Below, in pieces: positions 1 to 5,899 of a stretch of DNA of 9,221 bases (its first letter is position 1; every line of letters starts with the position of its first letter). The stretch spans positions 1 to 9,221 of the forward strand of contig JAEOTF010000070.1 in NCBI GenBank assembly GCA_016840025.1, in the 5' to 3' direction. A model generated the notes under the pieces. The model made no database searches. It worked only from the letters and a program-made list of their open reading frames with translations, and had not been told where the DNA came from. This DNA is from Candidatus Hodarchaeota archaeon (lineage in GTDB: Archaea; Asgardarchaeota; Heimdallarchaeia; Hodarchaeales; YT1-039). A program made the translations under genes and the position numbers.

Positions 1-131
1 AACGATTGTGTAATCTATGCAACATGAATCTTTATTATTCAGTCTATGACTTTTGCGTTCAGTGATATATCAAATAATATTGTTTGAGCTTTTCAAAGAA
101 TATCTGTCAGATAAAGAATGGTGGTTGGCAA

Positions 132-1091
132 ATGATTAATCCAGACAATTATTGGACAATTCTACGCAAAGCTGATGACTTATATCAGGCTGGAAGATTT
201 CAAGAAGTCATCGACTTCCTAAATAATGGTGTGGAAGAGTTTCCTGATCTAAAACCTGCCCAGTTTTATACTCAAATTTGTGCTGCTACAAAATTAGAAA
301 AATATGATGTGGCTCTTGCGATATTCAAACAGTTACTAGATGAAGGCGGGTGGTATTCAGAGATGATTTTACGACAAAGTCCCTCATTACAGCCTCTTCA
401 AGGTATGCCTGAATTTGAAAAACTGCTAAATATCAGTGTGGAGAGGTCTAAGGAAGATTCAAAGAAGGATTATAATCTAACAGCTATCCCAGATAATATT
501 AAACCACCATATCCTTTGATATTAGCCTTGCATGCTGGTGGTGGTTTAGTTAAAGAAGAATTTGAAGTGTGGAAGGCAGTTGTTGACCACGGTTATGTAC
601 TCGGGATGCCTCGGTCGACTACTCTCTTTTGGTCAGGTAAGGATGGGGCAAATTGGTTCGATTATGAAGAATCGGCTGAACAAGTTAAAACTTACGCAGA
701 GAAACTTAATAATGACCATCCACTTGACCCAGAGCGTTCTATTGTTGGTGGTCTTTCAGCAGGTGCTGCTCTAGCAATAAAACTAGCATTGACAGGTATA
801 TTATCTGTGCGCGGTTTTGTAGTCGTTGCTCCAGGTGGTCCAGAGATCAACGAACCCGAAAAATGGCAGTGGCAGTCTATAATCGATAACGCTAAGAATA
901 GCGATCTACGTGGAATCATCATTCGAGGTGAAGAAGATAGAGGGGTACCCCGTGAAGGTATTCAAAAACTGACAGCTATGATAAATGATGGTGGTATCCC
1001 CTGCAAGTTTATTGAGTATCCTGAACTCGGTCATTGGTATCCACCCGATTTTGTAGAAGTAGTGACTTCTTTTGTAGCAGATTTAGATTAA
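132..1091 (+). CDS. TPR-like helical domain fused to alpha/beta hydrolase (serine esterase/dienelactone hydrolase type)
   Basis: Probable cytoplasmic serine hydrolase of 319 residues; no signal peptide or membrane segment is visible. Residues about 1-105 are helical and TPR-like (a repeat around ADDLYQAGRFQEVIDFL, then KYDVALAIFKQLL). The rest is an alpha/beta hydrolase. HAGGG at 134-138 fits the oxyanion loop, GLSAG places the nucleophile at Ser209, Asp269 in RGEEDRG fits the acid, and His301 in LGHWYPP fits the base, so the triad looks complete. The family includes carboxylesterases, dienelactone hydrolases and acyl-peptide hydrolases; the substrate cannot be told. I chose the ATG at 132 because GGTGG lies 7 bases upstream (120-124). 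The frame is open back to a TTG at 84, but that extension (16 residues) looks like leader sequence. The gene stands alone and converges on the winged-helix gene. Confidence 0.85.
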   Translation: MINPDNYWTILRKADDLYQAGRFQEVIDFLNNGVEEFPDLKPAQFYTQICAATKLEKYDVALAIFKQLLDEGGWYSEMILRQSPSLQPLQGMPEFEKLLNISVERSKEDSKKDYNLTAIPDNIKPPYPLILALHAGGGLVKEEFEVWKAVVDHGYVLGMPRSTTLFWSGKDGANWFDYEESAEQVKTYAEKLNNDHPLDPERSIVGGLSAGAALAIKLALTGILSVRGFVVVAPGGPEINEPEKWQWQSIIDNAKNSDLRGIIIRGEEDRGVPREGIQKLTAMINDGGIPCKFIEYPELGHWYPPDFVEVVTSFVADLD

Positions 1092-1185
1092 CTAGCTTTT
1101 AGGAAAATATTAGGTGTAAGAAAATTTGGAGTTGCCTTTTACAAACATATCTAGAAAGATGAAGTCATCTCTCTCTCCCCTAATA

Positions 1186-1653
1186 CTACCCTATCAATTC
1201 AGGATAGACTCTACTCAATAATTTTTCTCCTTCTTCATCTATTTGATACAAATACCGCGGCGTAACTTTTTGTTTATCTGTGGTTTTAGTCTTTTGTTTT
1301 GCCAATGTATTAAGATTTGGCCGTCTTTTGATGAACCCAAGTCCCTCTAGCTCATTAATATAAGCATTAATATAATGGCGACTTTTACCGAGACGATCGC
1401 TTAACTCATAGATCGAGACCCACTTATCTCTCAATTGCTCCAATTCTCTAATTATCGCCCACTGGATTGTGCTTAAATCAACAGATTGTTCTCCAAATTC
1501 TGACCCTAATGACTCTATCGTTTTATTTTGATTGAAAGTAGCGAGTGTATCGAGTTTGTTTAATCTCTTCTCGATATTCTCCATTTTTTTACCCTGTTCA
1601 TCGAGTTTTTTTAGAATTTCAGTTAAAATGATTTTTAAATCGCTTTCAGCCAT
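1186..1653 (-). CDS. Small coiled-coil/winged-helix transcriptional regulator
   Basis: Predicted DNA-binding protein of 155 residues. The N-terminus (about 1-45) is a charged amphipathic helix with heptad-like spacing, which suggests dimerisation by coiled coil. From about residue 70 comes a winged helix: a helix around IQWAIIRELEQL, then SIYELSDRLGKSRHYINAYINELEGLGFI as helix-turn-helix, a basic wing region rich in Lys, Arg and Thr, and YLYQIDEEGEKLL as the closing strand and helix typical of MarR/PadR/ArsR-like folds. No ligand or metal site is visible. The ATG at 1653 is preferred; a GTG two codons upstream (1659) is also possible. A TATA box at 1686-1697 puts the transcript start close to the start codon, so the mRNA may be leaderless or nearly so. 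It ends with TAG. Target genes are unknown; autoregulation is plausible from the repeat next to its TATA box. Confidence 0.8.
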   Translation of the reverse strand: MAESDLKIILTEILKKLDEQGKKMENIEKRLNKLDTLATFNQNKTIESLGSEFGEQSVDLSTIQWAIIRELEQLRDKWVSIYELSDRLGKSRHYINAYINELEGLGFIKRRPNLNTLAKQKTKTTDKQKVTPRYLYQIDEEGEKLLSRVYPELIG

Positions 1654-1685
1654 TCTCACTCAATCCAATATTATTGAAAAATTCT

Positions 1686-1697
1686 ATATTTTATAAA
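1686..1697 (-). promoter_or_regulatory. Archaeal TATA box of the winged-helix gene
   Basis: On the minus strand this reads TTTATAAAATAT, close to the archaeal TATA consensus. Its centre lies about 27 bases before position 1665, only 6-12 bases before the candidate starts at 1659 and 1653, as expected for a nearly leaderless archaeal mRNA. Confidence 0.55.
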
Positions 1698-1698
1698 G

Positions 1699-1714
1699 GT
1701 ATCACTTAGTATCA
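1699..1714. repeat. GTATCA direct repeat with 10-bp period, candidate operator
   Basis: On the plus strand GTATCA occurs at 1699-1704 and again at 1709-1714, separated by CTTA. The repeats are one helical turn apart and sit just upstream of the TATA box of the winged-helix gene, where the BRE and activator or repressor sites normally lie. A role as binding site is inferred from position only. Confidence 0.3.
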
Positions 1715-1772
1715 TTTACAATTATAAATAATAAGGGACAGAATCTTTCAATCATATATACTCATTTAGGAA

Positions 1773-1789
1773 ATCTGATTAAATCAGAT
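1773..1789. terminator. 7-bp perfect inverted repeat after the ubiquitin-like operon
   Basis: ATCTGAT (1773-1779), TAA, then ATCAGAT (1783-1789) forms a perfect 7-bp stem with a 3-base spacer. It begins 4 bases after the stop codon of the basic-protein gene on the minus strand and is followed there by TTTCC. It could be a transcript-end hairpin or a palindromic protein site. Archaeal termination relies mainly on U-tracts, and the one here is short, so the role is uncertain. Confidence 0.35.
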
Positions 1790-1793
1790 AGAA

Positions 1794-2351
1794 TTATCTT
1801 TTGCTGGGAATAGTCCAAATAAGATCAGGACGATGAGCTAATACTAGACTTTTAGCTAATATCCTGTCAGCAGGAGGAAGATCATTATTTTTCCATGACA
1901 TTGCTACACAAGGATTTCTCATAGTTCCGCAGTCTGTTACTCTTCTAGAAACGGTATAATTTCGCCCATTTTTGCTATCAATTAACAATGTTTTTTCTTT
2001 AAATTTGATCCTATAATCTTGAATGGAAACTTTCTTAACCAAATTGAGAGCTTTGTCATTTGGACCAGATAATCCTTGTTTCAAAAGATCAGTTTGTCTA
2101 TTAACATTTATCCGAGCTTGTATTTTAGAAATAATTGGATGAGTATTTTGAATTACCGCTGATACTGGCGCTGAATTCCTCTTTCTGAAAGTAATTCTAG
2201 TCTTACGTTTGCTTACTCGATGAATGCGAAGTTGCCAATAGGGAAGTGAATTCCAATTTTGAACAAAAAAATTCACCGCTTCACCATTAGAATAGGTTCT
2301 AAACCTTCTTCCTTGTTTTCCAATAATGATTTGATGCATGTTTCTATGCAA
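1794..2351 (-). CDS. Basic protein of unknown family, operon partner of the ubiquitin-like protein
   Basis: I do not recognise this protein. It has 185 residues from the TTG at 2351, or 181 from the ATG at 2339. The N-terminal 60 residues are very basic and aromatic (RRFRTYSNGEAVNFFVQNW, then RVSKRKTRITFRKR), which would suit nucleic acid or acidic-partner binding. The C-terminal half looks like alternating strands (DYRIKFKEKTLLID, then NYTVSRRV) followed by a Cys-X6-Cys pair (DCGTMRNPC) and a helix ending LAHRPDLIWTI. There is no signal peptide, membrane segment or recognisable E1, E2 or JAMM motif. GGAGGA at 2362-2367 lies 10 bases before the TTG but 22 before the ATG, which favours TTG. 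Only 7 bases separate it from the ubiquitin-like gene, so the two are almost certainly co-transcribed and probably act together. It might be a target, a partner or a novel enzyme of that modifier. Confidence 0.7.
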   Translation of the reverse strand: MHRNMHQIIIGKQGRRFRTYSNGEAVNFFVQNWNSLPYWQLRIHRVSKRKTRITFRKRNSAPVSAVIQNTHPIISKIQARINVNRQTDLLKQGLSGPNDKALNLVKKVSIQDYRIKFKEKTLLIDSKNGRNYTVSRRVTDCGTMRNPCVAMSWKNNDLPPADRILAKSLVLAHRPDLIWTIPSKR

Positions 2352-2358
2352 ATTCCAA

Positions 2359-2580
2359 TTATCCTCCCCATACTGGGGGAAATACGATTATCTCTTTATC
2401 TTCGCTTAGTTTAGGCAGTTTGTCAATCTTAGTATGTACTCCCAATTTACTATTAGAAATATAAACGAAGTTACCATGTTGTAGTTCTTGCTCTAAGCGG
2501 ACATATGCAGTATCAAGATCACAAACAACTTCGCTATGACCTGACAGATCTAACTTTTTAATTCGAATGCTTGTAGACAT
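2359..2580 (-). CDS. Ubiquitin-like beta-grasp small modifier/sulfur carrier (MoaD/ThiS/SAMP type) with C-terminal Gly-Gly
   Basis: A 73-residue protein whose end, EIIVFPPVWGG, closely matches the closing strand and tail of MoaD and archaeal SAMP proteins (typically FPPVxGG). The diglycine is the very last pair of residues, so no protease is needed to expose it for adenylation by an E1/MoeB-like enzyme. The order fits a beta-grasp: strand IRIKKLDL, strand SEVVCD, helix around AYVRLEQEL, strand NFVYIS, and the final strand. Members carry sulfur for molybdopterin or tRNA thiolation, or are conjugated to lysines; no molybdopterin, thiamine or E1 gene is nearby to decide. The ATG at 2580 is chosen because GGAAAG lies 6 bases upstream (2587-2592); a TTG at 2604 would add 8 residues. 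It is the first gene of an operon with the downstream basic protein. Confidence 0.8.
   Translation of the reverse strand: MSTSIRIKKLDLSGHSEVVCDLDTAYVRLEQELQHGNFVYISNSKLGVHTKIDKLPKLSEDKEIIVFPPVWGG
2362..2367 (-). promoter_or_regulatory. Shine-Dalgarno formed by the Gly-Gly codons of the upstream gene
   Basis: On the minus strand GGAGGA encodes the last two glycines of the ubiquitin-like protein and is a strong Shine-Dalgarno match 10 bases before the TTG of the next gene. This arrangement would couple translation of the two genes and decides the start choice for the second. Confidence 0.5.
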
Positions 2581-2625
2581 GTTAAACTTTCCGACAATCA
2601 ACAATTATTTGTGATATTTTGATAA

Positions 2626-2635
2626 TATATAAAAA
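2626..2635. promoter_or_regulatory. TATA element, possibly shared by divergent genes
   Basis: TATATAAAAA on plus (TTTTTATATA on minus). Read on minus it predicts a start near 2604 and a leader of about 24 bases carrying the GGAAAG site for the ubiquitin-like gene. Read on plus it predicts a start near 2656 for the small membrane ORF. The minus-strand role is better supported. Confidence 0.45.
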
Positions 2636-2700
2636 CCTTTCGAATTAATCCGTACCAAATGTAACGAATTTCAGACATTCAAATACTCATTCCGAGTAAA

Positions 2701-2832
2701 ATGGGTGTGATTCAGATGCTTGTTAAAACTGAAGCGACCCCTTCATCCCAAGAATTACTCATCCCACTCCTGGTATCCGCTGGTTTTTTGGGAATCTGGG
2801 TACTATGGAATCTGTTGATTTTACTTATCTGA
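2701..2832 (+). CDS. Small single-span membrane protein (hypothetical, 43 aa)
   Basis: An open frame of 43 residues starting ATG GGT GTG and ending with TGA. The first 20 or so residues are polar (KTEATPSSQE), followed by one strongly hydrophobic stretch to the end (LLIPLLVSAGFLGIWVLW, then NLLILLI), a clear tail-anchor-like membrane segment. A second ATG at 2716 is preceded by GGTGTGA (2704-2710) with 5 bases spacing, so the real product may be 38 residues. A TATA-like element lies at 2626-2635 and U-rich DNA follows the stop. It sits between divergent and convergent neighbours and is the only plausible coding content of this 270-base gap. No family is recognised; it is supported only by composition and signals. 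Confidence 0.45.
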   Translation: MGVIQMLVKTEATPSSQELLIPLLVSAGFLGIWVLWNLLILLI

Positions 2833-2833
2833 G

Positions 2834-2862
2834 CTTTTCCATCATTTTATATCTTATTTTTT
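2834..2862 (+). terminator. U-rich terminator after the small membrane ORF
   Basis: Right after the TGA at 2830-2832 the plus strand has three T-runs (TTTT, TTTT, TTTTTT) within about 28 bases, as in intrinsic archaeal terminators. It overlaps the 3' end of the convergent TPR gene. Confidence 0.35.
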
Positions 2863-4902
2863 AAGTTGTTCCAACGAAAAAAGCACTTTAAGAGGTAAGA
2901 TCACATTAAAGATTTGGTTAGTTTTCTCTTTCATCCCATTATCAGGTTTATCTAAAATCTCCTTCTGGACTTTTTCAGAGAATTCTGCCCAAAGTTTTCG
3001 GAATACTTCATGTTCCTCATCTGTGAGGAACAGCTGTTGAACCACTATCTCATCATCCTGCTTTATTATCCTTTGTAATCTCTCGATATCATTAGAAGTA
3101 CCCATTTCATTAGATCCAGTGCTTTGTATTTCGGGATTTGGCATTTTTTCTATGAATTTCATAGATGTTCCAAGCAGATCAATTAAGACCTGCCAGATTC
3201 TTACTATCATCTGAAGTGAGTTTGATTGTTCAACAAGTGCCATTGAATAGTCGCTAGTTTGATTAACGCTCTGCCATAAGTTAACACTGAATGTTTGAAA
3301 CATTCTCCTCGCATCTGGGTTTAATACATAGTACTTTGCTTTAATCTGTTTTGAACGAACCTGTTCTTCCCTAGAAACTTGAACCATATTCATATCTGTC
3401 AACATCTTCAAATGACGATGTATTCCAGCTTTAGTAATTTTCAAACGGTCACTAATTTCCCTTAAACTTAATTCTTGATAAACTAGAAACAGCAAAAGGA
3501 TTCGGAAAGGTGTATCACCCTTTTTTAATAACTTAGGGTATTCTAATGATATTCTTTTAGCTAAACCAGTCAATCCCTTCTCATCTGCAATTATTCGAGC
3601 GTTATCCAAAAACGTTTGTGCTTTTTCAAGGTCTTTTTCTAGTAAAGCAAATTTTGCCTGGAGAAGAGAAGACTCAGCAGATAGTACATATGAAGTTTGG
3701 TCAGCAGCAATATTTTGAAGATTACCTATTAACTCATTCCACTCTTTTCGCAGGTTTTTGTTAGTATTTACTGTGGTTTTCGATTTTTTTAACTCTAACA
3801 GCGTAATCTCACTAAGTTGAAGCATAGCATGAACTTTTATTGAGTTAAAAACTTTAATATCTTTCATTACTTGTTTTAGCAGTGTTTTAGCTTTTTGATA
3901 TTCCATGTTCTTTTTCGAGAAAATAGCTCTAGAGAGCTTATAAAGAGATTTTACCAAGGATTTTTTCCTGGCCTGACGATTTAATTGATAAAAATGGTCC
4001 AAGTATTCCTTTGCTTCATTTAAAGAATCTTTGTCTAATGATATTCTCATTAGATGATAATAATTCCATGCAGTTACTTCTTCATGGTTGACCTGTCTAC
4101 TTGTGGTTAAACTCCTCGTATAGTACTCAATCGCTAACGGATAGTCCCCTTTAGCCAAGTATAGGTCTCCTAGGTGGAGGAGTGGCCACATTATGAACGG
4201 AAATTCTGGCAGCCATTCTAATTCATCGGCAAGGGTCAAACACTTATTATAAAGTTCTAACGCTTTGTCTAATTCCCCTGTAACTCTGTAATTCCAAGCA
4301 ATCCCAGATAAAGAAACAACTTCCATGTGTGAATTGGCTAAATCTTTTGAAAGTTTAAGAGACGTCTGATAATATTTCAGAGAATTGGGGAGTTTCCCTT
4401 GATAGCTGTATGAATTCGCAATATGGATAGTAGCGTTGAGATAATCCCGATCGTCCCCAAATTCCTTGAATAATAGTCTAGAATTTTCATAATGTCTATC
4501 AGCGAGGGAAGAATCCCCTAATGACCCATAAAGATCACCATAGGTGAGATAAATATCTGCTAGACTAAGTTTGTCATCAAGATCCTTGACTAACTTTAGA
4601 TTATTGTCTAACAATGCTAAAGACTCCTCAATGCTTCCCAATTTAAAATAAACAATAGCCTTGGCCAAATTTATTAAACTAATAGCTTTTGTATGTTGAA
4701 CTGAGTCAGGATATGTTTGGTCTGAAAGAATTTGCTCTCCTCTTTCTATAATGGGAAGATACCCAACAAGTATATCAGCGACATGATAATCTGGAAAATT
4801 TCTATAAAGATGAATGAGTTTTTGATTAAAATTGATTACTACATCAAGAATTTGTTCGGAATCTCTTTCTAAAATGATTTCTTTTAGTTCTTCAAGCTTC
4901 AT
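2854..4902 (-). CDS. TPR-array protein with winged-helix DNA-binding domain (ArsR-like), transcriptional regulator
   Basis: A predicted cytoplasmic regulator of 682 residues. Residues about 60-450 are a solenoid of TPR-like helical pairs with clear repeat cores (ADIYLTYGDLYGSLGD, ATIHIANSYSYQGK, SGIAWNYRVTGELDKAL, LLHLGDLYLAKGDYPLA), a scaffold for protein or peptide binding. Residues about 463-530 form a winged helix: FRILLLFLVYQ, then LREISDRLKITKAGIHRHLK as helix-turn-helix, a wing around VSREEQVRSKQIKAKYYVL. The last 150 residues are helical and acidic without a family I know. This resembles TPR-plus-HTH signalling regulators such as the MalT/SARP style, but with no NTPase domain. The ATG at 4902 is preferred because AGGAAAA lies 6 bases upstream (4909-4915); an open extension to 5010 encodes low-complexity AT-rich residues and overlaps the promoter. 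It stands alone and ends with TAA. Confidence 0.85.
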   Translation of the reverse strand: MKLEELKEIILERDSEQILDVVINFNQKLIHLYRNFPDYHVADILVGYLPIIERGEQILSDQTYPDSVQHTKAISLINLAKAIVYFKLGSIEESLALLDNNLKLVKDLDDKLSLADIYLTYGDLYGSLGDSSLADRHYENSRLLFKEFGDDRDYLNATIHIANSYSYQGKLPNSLKYYQTSLKLSKDLANSHMEVVSLSGIAWNYRVTGELDKALELYNKCLTLADELEWLPEFPFIMWPLLHLGDLYLAKGDYPLAIEYYTRSLTTSRQVNHEEVTAWNYYHLMRISLDKDSLNEAKEYLDHFYQLNRQARKKSLVKSLYKLSRAIFSKKNMEYQKAKTLLKQVMKDIKVFNSIKVHAMLQLSEITLLELKKSKTTVNTNKNLRKEWNELIGNLQNIAADQTSYVLSAESSLLQAKFALLEKDLEKAQTFLDNARIIADEKGLTGLAKRISLEYPKLLKKGDTPFRILLLFLVYQELSLREISDRLKITKAGIHRHLKMLTDMNMVQVSREEQVRSKQIKAKYYVLNPDARRMFQTFSVNLWQSVNQTSDYSMALVEQSNSLQMIVRIWQVLIDLLGTSMKFIEKMPNPEIQSTGSNEMGTSNDIERLQRIIKQDDEIVVQQLFLTDEEHEVFRKLWAEFSEKVQKEILDKPDNGMKEKTNQIFNVILPLKVLFSLEQLKK

Positions 4903-4945
4903 TTTGAGTTTTCCTGTTTTTTTCTGAATATATGTTAAAAACTGC

Positions 4946-4955
4946 ATATAAATAA
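4946..4955 (-). promoter_or_regulatory. TATA-like element of the TPR/winged-helix gene
   Basis: On minus the region reads TTTTTATTTATATGC; the TATTTATAT core predicts initiation near 4925, giving a leader of about 23 bases that holds the AGGAAAA ribosome site. The region 4903-5080 is otherwise very AT-rich and holds the divergent promoters of this gene and the DJ-1-like gene. Confidence 0.35.
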
Positions 4956-5080
4956 AAATATAGTTAACATTAACAATATATTTATAATTAGTTGATATAT
5001 CTGTAAACAAAGTGAGATCATCTAAATCTCTAAAAAAACCACCTTAACGTACTATTAACAAAATTAATGGATGTGAATAT

Positions 5081-5896
5081 ATGGATAACAGCAGATGTAT
5101 TTTATACACCTTTTCTATCCTCTTGATCTTATTTTTTGGATTTGATAGACCTATTACGGCAAAATCGGATGATAATACAATAATCGATGATGTAGATATT
5201 TTACTTTTGATGGATCAAAATTTTGGGGGCAATTGTGCTTATATTATAGACATTTTTGATTGATATAGATGGAATATAACAACAACAGCTCTTAACAAAA
5301 CATTAACAGGATGTGGTTATACTGGCTACGCACAGTTTGAAGTTGACATTCTTGTCTCGGACATTGAAGACATTACTACTTTTGATTGCCTATCTATTAT
5401 GCCTGGTCGTTCACATACTAACATTTTAGCTAGTCAAGTAACATTAGACCTTATTAAATCAACAGTGGCGGAAGGACTTATTGTTAGTGCCTGGTGTACG
5501 GCTGTACGTGTGTTAGCTAAAGCAAATGTCATAGATGGTAAAAATGTCACAGGTGATGCTGACTATCGGGTTGAATATGAAAATGCAGGAGCTACTTTTT
5601 TTGAGTCAGTTCCACCCATTACTGACGGAAATATCGTAACTAGCGTAAGAAGTAGGTTCTATCGCACTGAAATTTGTGAGTCGATAGCTGCAGCGATTGA
5701 AGGAAATATTAAATCATCGACAACTCTTACTAGCGCTACTTCTCTTCTAAATACTACAGAAATAGACACTACGTCAAAAATTATTGTTAGCTCTAGTGAA
5801 GAAAGTTCAAATAATGCGGAATGGCCTGAACTGGCTGCTTTGGTCTCCATCCTTATTATTACGATTAATAGACGATACAGAGCAATAAAAAAGTAG
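5081..5896 (+). pseudogene. Secreted, membrane-anchored DJ-1/PfpI-like protein interrupted by one in-frame TGA
   Basis: One frame of 271 codons in which codon 61 (5261-5263) is TGA. Residues 1-28 are a signal peptide or anchor (CILYTFSILLILFFGF). The DJ-1/PfpI domain spans about 35-206: first strand DVDILLLMDQNFGGN, then YIIDIFD, the TGA, YRWNITTTAL; next DILVSDI and DCLSIMPGRSH; the elbow SAWCTAVRVLA with Cys139; and NVTGDADYRVEYENAGATF, ITDGNIVTSVRSRF, all expected family blocks. The Cys is followed by Thr, not the His of PfpI-type proteases, so proteolysis is unlikely. A Ser/Thr-rich linker follows, then WPELAALVSILIITI (from 248) and the basic tail NRRYRAIKK, like a C-terminal sorting or anchor signal. 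TGA is a normal stop elsewhere in the window. The break may be a recent nonsense mutation, a sequencing error or recoding; two separate genes is less likely because the halves together make one fold. The stretch from ATG 5399 to 5896 alone would lack the first strands. GGATGTGA (5069-5076) may be its ribosome site. Ends TAG. Confidence 0.75.
5261..5263 (+). other. In-frame TGA inside the DJ-1-like reading frame
   Basis: The codons before read YIIDIFD and after read YRWNITTT in the same frame, matching the helix-to-strand passage of the family without gap or shift. A single base change from GGA, CGA or AGA would give TGA. The site is not the catalytic Cys, so selenocysteine has no obvious chemical reason here, and I could not identify a SECIS element by eye. 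Confidence 0.8.
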
Positions 5897-5899
5897 AAA
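5885..5899 (-). terminator. U-rich terminator of the membrane-protein operon
   Basis: On minus, right after the TAA of the 153-residue gene, the sequence reads TTCTACTTTTTTATT. This archaeal-type T-run overlaps the last codons of the convergent DJ-1-like gene; only 3 bases separate the two stop codons. Confidence 0.4.

Noticed and set aside
84..131. N-terminal extension of the hydrolase from a TTG at 84
   Set aside because: The 16 extra residues look like leader sequence, and GGTGG sits at proper spacing before the ATG at 132.
4903..5010. 36-residue extension of the TPR regulator from a TTG at 5010
   Set aside because: It is low-complexity Ile/Tyr/Asn sequence from AT-rich promoter DNA and contains the TATA-like element; the ATG at 4902 has a good ribosome site.
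5261..5263. Selenocysteine as the favoured reading of the in-frame TGA
   Set aside because: The position is not the conserved Cys of the DJ-1 fold and no SECIS could be recognised by eye; it is kept only as one of several hypotheses.
5659..5850. Minus-strand ORF of 63 codons inside the DJ-1-like gene
   Set aside because: It is antisense to the Ser/Thr-rich linker, and its composition simply mirrors that repeat-like sequence.
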